From Acidobacteriota bacterium (GTDB lineage Bacteria; Acidobacteriota; Terriglobia; UBA7540): a stretch of DNA of 11,797 bases. The position numbers and the translations under genes were made by a program. The notes below the pieces were generated by a model. It ran no database searches, was not told the DNA's origin, and saw nothing but the letters and a program-made list of their open reading frames with translations. The stretch's first letter is position 1, and the number at the start of each line of letters is the position of its first letter. Positions 1-5,850 of the stretch are shown piece after piece. The stretch lies in the NCBI GenBank assembly GCA_021827255.1, contig JAKAWO010000062.1, positions 1 through 11,797 of the forward strand, in the 5' to 3' direction.

Positions 1-313
1 CGACGACCCCGCCGCCAAAGGCCACGAGCAGCGAGTGGCGATCGGCGCCGCAGGCCGACAGTTTCAAAGCAATCCGCTCAACCTGCGCCAGGGACTTGGA
101 TGGCTCGCCCGCAGGCACCGTGATGGCGCGCGCGCGGCTTAGTCCGGCGGCGCGGAGAAACCTGCCGCCCCACTGCCGCCACAATCCGGGCTCGGTCAGG
201 ATGAAAATCGAGGAATAATGGGCTGGGTTGATGGATCGGAAGGCGCTCCAAGCGCCGCGGCCAACCACCACGCTATAATCGAAGTTCCTCGATCTGACCT
301 TCAGGCGTCTCAT
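1..313 (-). CDS. aroB: 3-dehydroquinate synthase, N-terminal part (runs off the left edge)
   Basis: This is the first 104 residues of 3-dehydroquinate synthase, which converts DAHP to 3-dehydroquinate in the cytoplasmic shikimate pathway using NAD+ and a divalent metal. The reading frame shows the family's N-terminal order: a strand 'YSVVVGRGAW' (residues 13-22), 'IFILTEPG' (36-43), then 'VPAGEPSKS' (66-74), which matches the conserved P-x-GE-x-x-K segment. It ends with 'CGADRHSLLVAFGGGVV' (88-104), the NAD-binding glycine motif in the D-R-x-S-x-x-x-x-x-GGG-V-V form. The ATG at 313 is chosen because an in-frame TGA lies 12 nt upstream and the protein then begins close to the first core strand; only a weak CAGG precedes it. 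The gene is divergent from nadB with 127 bp between starts. Family assignment comes from motifs I recognise; the catalytic C-terminal part lies outside the window. Confidence 0.88.
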   Translation of the reverse strand, partial: MRRLKVRSRNFDYSVVVGRGAWSAFRSINPAHYSSIFILTEPGLWRQWGGRFLRAAGLSRARAITVPAGEPSKSLAQVERIALKLSACGADRHSLLVAFGGGVV

Positions 314-349
314 CCTGGCGTATCACCCCATCCGTTGAAGCGAACAGAT

Positions 350-358
350 AACATATCA
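350..358 (-). promoter_or_regulatory. Possible extended -10 promoter for aroB
   Basis: Read on the minus strand this is TGATATGTT, a TG-N extended -10 with the hexamer TATGTT (4 of 6 matches), about 37 nt before the aroB ATG. No good -35 lies at the right distance. This is the only promoter-like element I see in the 127-bp aroB/nadB divergent spacer for the minus direction. Confidence 0.25.
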
Positions 359-402
359 TTCCCGCCCCAAAAAGTGCGCATTGGAGATTGGCCCGGGCTG
401 GA

Positions 403-431
403 TTGCGGATCATCGCGCTCACGAGTATCAT
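403..431 (+). promoter_or_regulatory. Possible nadB promoter very close to the start
   Basis: TTGCGG (403-408), a 17-bp spacer and TATCAT (426-431, 5 of 6 matches). Transcription would begin near 438, almost at the ATG at 441. The mRNA would then be leaderless for that start, or would carry about 20 nt ahead of the alternative TTG at 459. The -35 is poor (3 of 6), so this is tentative. Confidence 0.2.
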
Positions 432-440
432 GGGAGGTTC

Positions 441-2084
441 ATGAGAGAGAAGAAGGGTTTGAAAGCAGATTACGTGATCCTTGGCGGAGGCATTGCGGGG
501 ATGCGCGCCGCCATCGAGCTGGCCGCGGCGGGCAGCGTGTTGGTCCTGACTAAGGGGGATGTCCACGAGTCCAACAGCCAGCAGGCGCAGGGCGGTATTG
601 CCGCAGCGCTCGCCGACGACGATGAAGTCTCCTTGCACTACCAGGACACTCTGCGGGCCGGTGACGGCCTGTGCTCGGAGCAAGCCGTGCAGATGCTGGT
701 CGGACAAGGGCCGCGTGAAATCCAACGGCTCATCGAATGGGGAATGAAGTTCGATCGAGATGGAAACAAGCTAGCGTTTACCCGCGAGGGCGCGCACAGC
801 CGCTCGCGAGTGCTCCACGCCCATGGAGACTCGACCGGAGCCCAGACCATGCGGGCGCTGATCGCCAAGGCTCGGCACTTATCCGGTATCGAAATCCGCT
901 CTCACGCTTTTGCCCTGGATATCCTGATGGAGGGCGGTGCGGTAACCGGCGTGCTCTACCTGGACGAGAAGCAAGGGACGGTTCACTCGCTGTCGGCACG
1001 GTCGGTGCTTCTAGCGACCGGCGGCCTCGGCCAAGTTTACCAGGAGACCACCAATCCCGCCGTCGCCACGGGCGACGGAGTCGCGCTGGCTTATCGGGCT
1101 GGCGCGTTGCTGAGCGACCTTGAGTTCATTCAGTTCCATCCGACGGCTCTTTTTGTCAAAGGCGCACCGCGCTTCCTGCTTTCCGAGGCCCTGCGAGGCG
1201 AGGGCGGGATTCTACGCAACATTCTCCTCGAGCGGTTCATGCCCCGCTACCACGAGGCGGGTGAGCTGGCTCCCCGCGACGTCGTTTCGCGCAGCATCGT
1301 CATGGAGATGCAAAAGACGCGCAGCGAGTTTGTCTATCTCGACCTGACGGGCCTCGACGCCGAACACGTCAAAAAGCGATTTCCGACCATCTATTCCACC
1401 TGTCTTCAGAACAATCTGGACATCACCCAAGACCTGATTCCGGTCCGGCCGGCAGCCCACTACTCGATGGGCGGGGTCGCCTCCGACTTGGATGGGGCCA
1501 CTTCCGTGGCCGGACTTTACGCGGCGGGTGAAGTGGCGGCCACCGGCGTTCACGGCGCCAACCGGCTGGCCAGCAATTCTTTGCTGGAGGGGCTGGTCTT
1601 CGGAGCGCGAGCCGCTGCCGCCATGACAAGGCCACCCTGTCCAGCCTCCTTTCCCGCACCCCCTCGGAACGAAGCGGTTCCATGCTCCGCCCAGCAGTCC
1701 ACCGACCCGGCGGCTCTCGCGCCACCGGAAAAACTCATCGCGCTAGTCCGGTCCGTCCTGTGGAGCAAGGCAGGCATTCTGCGGAACGGGCGCGACTTGA
1801 GCGATGCGGTCAAAAAGCTCGAAACACTTGGTCTCGGCCCTGAAATCCCTCCCCAGCGGCGTGCCTATGAGGCGATGAACGTGCTAACCGTCGGCCGGTT
1901 GATTGCGCGCTGCGCCTTGGCTCGGCGGGAAAGCCGCGGCGCCCACTACCGCACCGAGCTTCCCCTCAAAGACGATAGCCGCCCTCCTTCACATTCGTAT
2001 GTCCGAAAGGGCGGGGGCGTTTTCTTTGCCCCGTCGCTGCCTGCTCCGGCCACGGCGTCGCAATCAATTTCGCGCGGCCGGTAA
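441..2084 (+). CDS. nadB: L-aspartate oxidase
   Basis: This FAD-dependent enzyme oxidises L-aspartate to iminoaspartate, which NadA condenses into quinolinate for NAD synthesis. The 547-residue product is close to E. coli NadB (540). Visible motifs are the FAD-binding 'GGGIAG' (15-20), 'SNSQQAQGGIAAAL' (44-57), 'TREGAHSRSRVLHAHGDSTG' (114-133), 'FHPTAL' (232-237), 'APRDVVSR' (277-284), 'AAHYSMGG' (338-345) and 'GANRLASNSLLEGLVFG' (372-388). H233, R279, H340 and R375 correspond, with a constant offset of 11, to the E. coli active-site residues H244, R290, H351 and R386 as I remember them. A proline-rich linker (about 397-430) precedes the helical C-terminal domain. The ATG at 441 has GGAGG 3 nt upstream, which is rather close. 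A TTG at 459 (after AAGAAGG) is a credible alternative giving a tighter N-terminus. The open frame reaches back to an ATG at 381, but those 20 residues lack family character. No nadA or nadC is in the window. Confidence 0.96.
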   Translation: MREKKGLKADYVILGGGIAGMRAAIELAAAGSVLVLTKGDVHESNSQQAQGGIAAALADDDEVSLHYQDTLRAGDGLCSEQAVQMLVGQGPREIQRLIEWGMKFDRDGNKLAFTREGAHSRSRVLHAHGDSTGAQTMRALIAKARHLSGIEIRSHAFALDILMEGGAVTGVLYLDEKQGTVHSLSARSVLLATGGLGQVYQETTNPAVATGDGVALAYRAGALLSDLEFIQFHPTALFVKGAPRFLLSEALRGEGGILRNILLERFMPRYHEAGELAPRDVVSRSIVMEMQKTRSEFVYLDLTGLDAEHVKKRFPTIYSTCLQNNLDITQDLIPVRPAAHYSMGGVASDLDGATSVAGLYAAGEVAATGVHGANRLASNSLLEGLVFGARAAAAMTRPPCPASFPAPPRNEAVPCSAQQSTDPAALAPPEKLIALVRSVLWSKAGILRNGRDLSDAVKKLETLGLGPEIPPQRRAYEAMNVLTVGRLIARCALARRESRGAHYRTELPLKDDSRPPSHSYVRKGGGVFFAPSLPAPATASQSISRGR

Positions 2085-2101
2085 ATCTCCGCGCGCGCCG
2101 G

Positions 2102-2117
2102 CGCCTGACTTTAGGCG
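2102..2117. terminator. Weak hairpin between the convergent nadB and glutaminyl cyclase genes
   Basis: CGCCT and AGGCG form a perfect 5-bp stem around a 6-nt loop in the 37-bp gap between the two converging stop codons. It is followed on the plus strand by GTTGTTA rather than a clean T-run. It is placed where a bidirectional terminator would be, but the stem is short. Confidence 0.25.
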
Positions 2118-2121
2118 GTTG

Positions 2122-3072
2122 TTACGGTAGTCGCTGCGATTGTTCGAGTTCTTCGAGCGTCGCCAGAACGACGCGGCCGACAATGGTCAGGCTGGCGGGG
2201 CTGCAATGTTGGACAGTATCCTGAGCCGTGTGCCAGTAGCCGCCGAAGGGGTTGGTGCCCGGACCATAATCCAGACCAATGATGTCAATGGCAGAGACAC
2301 CAGCGTTGATGAATGGAAGGTGGTCATCGTCAATCGCGGTGGGAGAAGCGCGGAAGTTGCGCTTGTAGCCGAGCCGGTCGGCCGTCCGAAAGACGATCCT
2401 GTTCAGCCACGCGGTCGAGTTCGCATCCGGGTGGATTTCAAGATCGGTTCCAGCCACCATATCCACAAGGATCATCGCTTGGATACGGTCAAGCTTGCCG
2501 TCGGACGTCAGACGGGCGACCAGATGGCGGCTGCCATAAACGCCGTCGGTGGGCGACCAGTGTTGGATGGCCTCTTCCCCGTCGAAAAAGACCAGCCAGT
2601 AAGTGAAGCGATGCTTCTGGCGCGGCAGAATACGCGCCAACTCCAGCAGAAAGGCGGCGCTTGAGCCGCCGTCGTTGGCGCCCACAAACCGGAAATTGGG
2701 AAACCGCTTCGTGTCGTAATGGCCGGCAATCATGATGACTTTGTGGCTTGCGGCGGGCAGTTTGGCGATAAGGTTGACCATCGGGATGGCGCCGATCGGC
2801 GTGTCCGCCGTGAAGGCGTCCTCCTCGACCGACCACCCCGACCGCTTGAGCTGACCGATGATCCATTGGCGGGTCGCCGCGAGGGCTTTCGAGCCCGCCG
2901 GGCGCGGGCCAAAATCCACCAGCCGCTCCAGATATGAAAATGCGCGGGTGCCGTTGAATGCGTAAGGAGCGGCCGCTCGGCAGGGCGCCGTAAATCCGGC
3001 AAGCGCCGACCCTGCGATGGCCGCCAGCAAGGCCAGATGGAAATACCGGCAGGCGTCAGGCCTCTTCTTCAT
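2122..3072 (-). CDS. Exported glutaminyl-peptide cyclotransferase (zinc peptidase family M28)
   Basis: Glutaminyl cyclase converts N-terminal glutamine of peptides to pyroglutamate. The 316-residue product starts with a signal peptide (MKKR, hydrophobic 11-27, likely cleavage near A33-A35), so it should act in the periplasm or outside. The M28 fold is shown by 'GHYDTK' (117-122), zinc ligand D134 in 'NDGGSS', 'FFDGEEA' (162-168; E166 general base, E167 zinc ligand), 'DDDHLPF' (248-254; H251 zinc ligand) and 'YWHTAQD' (279-285). The stretch from F162 to L184, with 'HWSPTDGVYGSRHL', closely follows human QPCT as I remember it, favouring cyclase over aminopeptidase. The ATG overlaps the end of tatC by 17 bp, so it is the last gene of the tat operon and probably translationally coupled; no clear ribosome binding site is seen. 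The counterpart of human D248 is presumably D204 in 'LVDMVAG'. An M28 aminopeptidase remains the alternative. Confidence 0.85.
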   Translation of the reverse strand: MKKRPDACRYFHLALLAAIAGSALAGFTAPCRAAAPYAFNGTRAFSYLERLVDFGPRPAGSKALAATRQWIIGQLKRSGWSVEEDAFTADTPIGAIPMVNLIAKLPAASHKVIMIAGHYDTKRFPNFRFVGANDGGSSAAFLLELARILPRQKHRFTYWLVFFDGEEAIQHWSPTDGVYGSRHLVARLTSDGKLDRIQAMILVDMVAGTDLEIHPDANSTAWLNRIVFRTADRLGYKRNFRASPTAIDDDHLPFINAGVSAIDIIGLDYGPGTNPFGGYWHTAQDTVQHCSPASLTIVGRVVLATLEELEQSQRLP

Positions 3073-3874
3073 GCTTCGGCTTTCGCTTGCGCAGGTAAAC
3101 CAGCCAGGACAGGCCGATGCTCAGCACGTAGAGCCCGACCAGAGGAATCCAAACGACGAAGATGGAGGCCATATCATTGCTGGGAACAATGGCAGCGGCG
3201 GCCACCGCCGTGAGAAGAATAGCGTAGCGGACGTTCCGCAACAAAAATTTGGGGGTGACGATCCCAAAGACCGAAAGGATCAAAACCGCGACCGGAAGTT
3301 CAAACACCAAACCCACCGCCAGCATAATAGAAAAGGCCAAATTCCAATACTCGTTGATTTCCACGACGGGCGTAAATTGGTGCGCGAATCCCACCAGAAA
3401 AAAAAGCGCCTTGGGCAGCGCCAACTCGTAAGCGAAAATACCGCCCGCAATGAACAGCCCGCTGGTGAGCAAAACGAAAGGCCAGATGTAACGTTTTTCA
3501 TGCCGATAGAGCCCCGGCGAAATGAACAGCCACAACTGCCAAAGAACGTACGGCGAGGCAAGAAAGAGTCCGGCGATGATGGACATCTTGACGTAAAGGT
3601 TGAAGGGGTCCACCGGGTTGAAATAGGCGAGTTGCGTCGGAAGGTGCAGGGCGCGCTGGGCGTCGGTCAAGGGGCGCGCCAGATAGCTATAGATGGCATC
3701 CCGAAAATAAAAGCAAATCCCGCTGGCAACCAGAATGGCGACGACGCTGTGCAAGAGCCTCTGCCGCAATTCCTCGAGGTGCTCGAGGAAGGACATTTGT
3801 CGCGCGTTCAGGTCGTCATCCTCGGGGTCTCGGTTCGGCCTCTTCGTGGGAGGGTTCTGAATAGTCGTAGCCAT
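3056..3874 (-). CDS. tatC: Sec-independent (twin-arginine) translocase subunit TatC
   Basis: TatC is the six-helix inner-membrane receptor that binds twin-arginine signal peptides of folded proteins. The 272-residue product carries 'MSFLEHLEELRQRLL' (27-41), the conserved cytoplasmic N-terminus; 'FISPGLYRHEKRY' (117-129), holding the family phenylalanine and glutamate (F117, E126) of the signal-peptide site; 'FELPVA' (191-196, with E192); and the terminal hydrophobic pair around 218-260 before a basic 'RKRKPKH' end. Multiple hydrophobic segments are evident. The first 26 residues form an acidic, low-complexity extension. With the ATG at 3874 the gene overlaps tatA/B by 59 bp. Starting at M27 (3796) would give 19 bp of spacing instead. 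Neither start has a good ribosome binding site, so the start is unsettled. It lies between tatA/B and the glutaminyl cyclase in one transcription unit. Confidence 0.95.
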   Translation of the reverse strand: MATTIQNPPTKRPNRDPEDDDLNARQMSFLEHLEELRQRLLHSVVAILVASGICFYFRDAIYSYLARPLTDAQRALHLPTQLAYFNPVDPFNLYVKMSIIAGLFLASPYVLWQLWLFISPGLYRHEKRYIWPFVLLTSGLFIAGGIFAYELALPKALFFLVGFAHQFTPVVEINEYWNLAFSIMLAVGLVFELPVAVLILSVFGIVTPKFLLRNVRYAILLTAVAAAAIVPSNDMASIFVVWIPLVGLYVLSIGLSWLVYLRKRKPKHEEEA

Positions 3875-4115
3875 GATCGGGGGGCGAGTCGAGCTCGGTT
3901 TCCGCTTCGGGTTCGGCCTCGGAGTGTAATTCGCGCGGCTGGTCTAGGTTCCGGATTTCTTCTTCCAACGAATTCTTCAGTTCGTCTGAGGCGCGGCGCA
4001 ACTGCCCCAAACCCTTGCCGAGGGTTCGCGCGATCTCCGGCAGCTTTTCAGGGCCAAACAGAAGGAAGGCTATGAAAAGAATAAAGCCGATCTCCAAAAA
4101 CCCGCCGCTGAACAA
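3816..4115 (-). CDS. tatA: Twin-arginine translocase subunit of the TatA/TatB family (TTG start)
   Basis: TatA forms the translocation assembly and TatB works with TatC in signal-peptide reception. The 99-residue product has the family pattern: a short N-terminus with E8, one membrane helix (about 7-20), the 'FGP' hinge (20-22), 'EKLPEIARTLGKGLG' (23-37) as the amphipathic helix, then a strongly acidic tail from about 50. E8 and 'LPEIARTLG' are compatible with either TatA or TatB. As it is the only such gene here, it may serve both roles, or another copy may lie elsewhere. The start is TTG at 4115: AGAGAGG sits about 6 nt upstream, and the product then begins exactly as family members do. The open frame extends to an ATG at 4205, but those 30 codons are charged, family-unlike and cover a strong promoter. 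It is first in the tat operon and overlaps tatC. Confidence 0.9.
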   Translation of the reverse strand: MFSGGFLEIGFILFIAFLLFGPEKLPEIARTLGKGLGQLRRASDELKNSLEEEIRNLDQPRELHSEAEPEAETELDSPPDHGYDYSEPSHEEAEPRPRG

Positions 4116-4133
4116 ACTTCGCCTCTCTGGAAG

Positions 4134-4162
4134 ATCATAGGCAAGGGCCGGATGGATGTCAA
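4134..4162 (-). promoter_or_regulatory. Near-consensus sigma-70 promoter of the tat operon
   Basis: On the minus strand: TTGACA (4157-4162), exactly 17 bp, then TATGAT (4134-4139). The -35 is perfect and the -10 matches 5 of 6. The predicted start near 4127 falls at the ribosome binding site AGAGAGG, leaving an mRNA leader of only about 12 nt before the TTG codon. This supports the TTG start and an independent promoter for tatA/B, tatC and glutaminyl cyclase. Confidence 0.7.
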
Positions 4163-4217
4163 GGTACTGCGTCCGGCGGCAGGTTGCCTGCGTGCGAGCA
4201 CCCAACGATCGCTTCGG

Positions 4218-4484
4218 TCACGACTTCGCTTGCGCCAGATAGTACTGGGCATTCACCTCGATAGAGCTCTGGTAGTCTGCCGGCACATCCTCTAGCGCAA
4301 AGATCGAGTTCGTCGGGCACACGGGAATACACGCGCCGCAATCAATACAGTCGGTGGGGCTCACGTAGAGCTGCGGCGCCTCCTCGAAGCCTGCCTCGTC
4401 TTTCCGGGGATGAATGCAATCCACCGGGCACACTTGGATGCATTCTTCGTCTTTCGTGCAGGTATTTGTAATCACATACGCCAT
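4218..4484 (-). CDS. 7Fe ferredoxin ([3Fe-4S][4Fe-4S])
   Basis: Small soluble electron carrier of 88 residues, from the 'MAYVIT...CPVDCIHP...ECIDCGAC.PVCP' family. Cysteines are at 9, 15, 19, 23 and 46, 49, 52, 56. By analogy with Azotobacter FdI, C9, C15 and C56 would hold the [3Fe-4S] cluster and C19, C46, C49 and C52 the [4Fe-4S] cluster, leaving C23 as the extra cysteine. The first gap (C-x5-C) is shorter than the x7 of FdI. A 'KDEAGFEEAPQLYV' insert separates the cluster motifs, as usual in this subgroup. The C-terminal 'IEVNAQYYLAQAKS' resembles the family's terminal helix. The ATG at 4484 is chosen for GGGAGGG about 6 nt upstream and the typical MAYVIT start. The frame continues to an ATG at 4541 through a region rich in palindromes, which I reject. 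The electron-transfer partner is not evident here. The tat operon downstream has its own promoter. Confidence 0.93.
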   Translation of the reverse strand: MAYVITNTCTKDEECIQVCPVDCIHPRKDEAGFEEAPQLYVSPTDCIDCGACIPVCPTNSIFALEDVPADYQSSIEVNAQYYLAQAKS

Positions 4485-4486
4485 CG

Positions 4487-4505
4487 TTTGACCCTCCCGG
4501 TCAAA
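4487..4505 (-). promoter_or_regulatory. Perfect inverted repeat with the ferredoxin ribosome binding site in its loop
   Basis: Minus strand: TTTGACC, loop GGGAG, GGTCAAA, ending 2 nt before the ATG. The seven base pairs are perfect and the 5-nt loop is the Shine-Dalgarno core. It could fold in mRNA and control ribosome access, or as DNA act as an operator for a dimeric regulator. Which of these, if either, applies cannot be told from the sequence. Confidence 0.45.
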
Positions 4506-4512
4506 ATAAGCC

Positions 4513-4533
4513 GGCGCCTCTTCGAAGAGCGCC
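4513..4533 (-). terminator. Hairpin upstream of ferredoxin: possible terminator of cax or leader structure
   Basis: On the minus strand GGCGC pairs with GCGCC around the palindrome TCTTCGAAGA, with one bulged G. After three bases comes TTATTTT. Lying about 80 nt past the cax stop, it resembles an intrinsic terminator for cax. Lying 29 nt before the ferredoxin ATG, it could also be a leader hairpin or attenuator. Confidence 0.35.
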
Positions 4534-4566
4534 AACCCCATGTTGCGACCGAGAGGCGATTTCTTC

Positions 4567-4582
4567 GGTGATCCGCGTCACA
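4567..4582. promoter_or_regulatory. CRP/FNR-superfamily-like palindrome upstream of ferredoxin
   Basis: GGTGA, six bases, TCACA on the plus strand (TGTGA-N6-TCACC on the minus). This matches 9 of the 10 half-site bases of the E. coli CRP consensus TGTGA-N6-TCACA. It is centred about 90 bp before the ferredoxin ATG and 30 to 45 bp past the cax stop. No convincing promoter was found next to it, so function is uncertain. Confidence 0.3.
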
Positions 4583-4611
4583 CCCGGCGAACCCTTTCGC
4601 TTGATCGCTTA

Positions 4612-5733
4612 TCAGGGGAGGTAATAGAAGAACACGGCCAGAATGAGGTACACGCTCAACAGTTGCAGCCCTTCGAACCAGTTCGTCTCACCGTCGAACG
4701 AGACCAGAGCGATGGCGGCCACTGAAAGAATCACCGCAACGATTTCGAGCGGAGGAAACACCAGCGTCATGGGAGTGGCGCTGAACCGTGACAACACCAC
4801 CAGCAGCGGCGCGACGAACAAGGCGATTTGGGTGCTGCTGCCCATCGTCACGCTCAGGGCCAAATCCATTTTGTCCTTCCCCGCCATGGCAATCGCCGTC
4901 GAATGTTCGGCGGCATTGCCCACCACGGCAAGAACCACAACGCCCAGAAACGTGTCCGGCCAGCCGAGCGCGTGGCTGGCGGCTTCAACGCAACTCCCGA
5001 GGATCGCGCTCTCGATGGCAATGATCCCGCCCGATAGGAGAAGCGCTGCCAGCGCGGCCCCTTGGGTTACGCGTGGCGGCTCCTGACCGGCCCGGCCAAA
5101 CAGGTCGCGGTGAGTCCGGAAGGTAAAGACGAGGCTGCCGAAGTAACTGATGAGCAACACCAAAGCCGTCCACAGACTGACAAGCTCAATGATTCCTCCC
5201 CCCCGTTTGAGAGAGCCGTCTATCGTGACCTCAAAAAAAGCCGGCATCACCAACGCCACGACCGCCAGAAAAAGCATCGTGTTGCTCGCCCCCGCTGCTC
5301 GCCGATTGAAGCATTGTTCCTCCCGATGGATGCCGCCGACAAAAATCGCCAGCCCAGAAACCAGGAGCAGATTTCCGATAATGCTTCCGGAAAGCGAGGC
5401 TTTGACAATTTGTACTTGGCCGTGCCAGAGCAGAACAAACCCGAGGATCAGCTCAGTCGCATTGCCCAGCGTCGCGTTGAGCAACCCGCCAAGCGCCGGG
5501 CCGAGGTGGCTGGACAGTTCCTCGGTGGCGCTGCCCAGCGCGGCCGCCAGCGGGACTAAACTCAAGGCTGATAGCCCAAAGGCCAGCGCCGACGAAGTGG
5601 TTAGAATGGAAACGAGGATCGAGGCTGGGACGAGGAGGAGCGCGGAAAGTCTCCAGCCTCTTAGGAAGTATCGCCATGCGGTCAGTGGCGGCGCGTCAAT
5701 TTTCAGAGCCTTTCTATCGCCGGATCCGGCCAC
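4612..5733 (-). CDS. Calcium/proton antiporter (CaxA family)
   Basis: Integral inner-membrane exchanger of the Ca2+:cation antiporter superfamily, CAX branch, expected to export Ca2+ against protons. The 373-residue product contains both internal alpha-repeats. Repeat 1 has 'GNATELILG' (90-98) followed by 'GQVQIVKASLSGSIIGNLLL' (105-124). Repeat 2 has 'GNAAEHSTAIAMAGKDKMDL' (272-291) followed by 'MGSSTQIALFVAPLLV' (297-312). E94 and E276 are the conserved cation-site glutamates, and the motifs resemble yeast Vcx1 and bacterial ChaA/CaxA. About ten hydrophobic segments are visible, with a polar central loop (about 205-222). The start is GTG at 5733, chosen for GAGG 7 nt upstream; no in-frame ATG is nearby. 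The gene is isolated: 117 bp from the AsmA gene upstream and 127 bp from ferredoxin downstream. Substrate may be another divalent ion. Confidence 0.93.
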   Translation of the reverse strand: MAGSGDRKALKIDAPPLTAWRYFLRGWRLSALLLVPASILVSILTTSSALAFGLSALSLVPLAAALGSATEELSSHLGPALGGLLNATLGNATELILGFVLLWHGQVQIVKASLSGSIIGNLLLVSGLAIFVGGIHREEQCFNRRAAGASNTMLFLAVVALVMPAFFEVTIDGSLKRGGGIIELVSLWTALVLLISYFGSLVFTFRTHRDLFGRAGQEPPRVTQGAALAALLLSGGIIAIESAILGSCVEAASHALGWPDTFLGVVVLAVVGNAAEHSTAIAMAGKDKMDLALSVTMGSSTQIALFVAPLLVVLSRFSATPMTLVFPPLEIVAVILSVAAIALVSFDGETNWFEGLQLLSVYLILAVFFYYLP

Positions 5734-5764
5734 CCGGATGCCTCACGTTGTTTCTTGGAAGGTT

Positions 5765-5816
5765 CGGCCGTCTCTCGGGCTGAAGGTCATCAGGCTGACG
5801 CTTGGTCCAACGGCCG
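5765..5816 (-). promoter_or_regulatory. Inverted repeat closing a possible structured leader of the cax gene
   Basis: CGGCCGT (5765-5771) and ACGGCCG (5810-5816) form a perfect 7-bp pairing around 38 nt that contain a smaller GTCA/TGAC pairing. It sits between the AsmA stop and the cax start. I looked for yybP-ykoY riboswitch sequence features and did not recognise them. Confidence 0.2.
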
Positions 5817-5820
5817 CTTT

Positions 5821-5833
5821 CCCGGCTACCGGG
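5821..5833. terminator. Short palindrome after the AsmA-family gene
   Basis: CCCGG-CTA-CCGGG, a 5-bp stem with a 3-nt loop, 18 to 30 nt past the AsmA stop on the minus strand. No T-run follows, so it is a weak candidate for a transcript end or processing hairpin. Confidence 0.15.
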
Positions 5834-5850
5834 CGCGGAAGATACATCGC

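Noticed and set aside
2979..2981. Cysteine near the end of the glutaminyl cyclase signal peptide (C31), considered as a lipoprotein site
   Set aside because: The preceding residues TAP do not fit a lipobox; ordinary signal peptidase cleavage at the following alanines is more likely.
3017..4075. Open reading frame of 352 codons on the plus strand, antisense to tatC and tatA/B
   Set aside because: It is a compositional shadow: charged, Gln/Asn/Arg-rich with no domain, running exactly opposite clear TatC and TatA/B sequences.
4485..4541. Ferredoxin start at the upstream ATG (107 residues)
   Set aside because: The extra 19 residues are unlike the family and would cover the ribosome binding site and both leader hairpins; MAYVIT at 4484 is the usual start.
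4601..4614. TTGAT...ATCA as a possible FNR box
   Set aside because: The half-site spacing is five rather than four, and it overlaps the cax stop codon.
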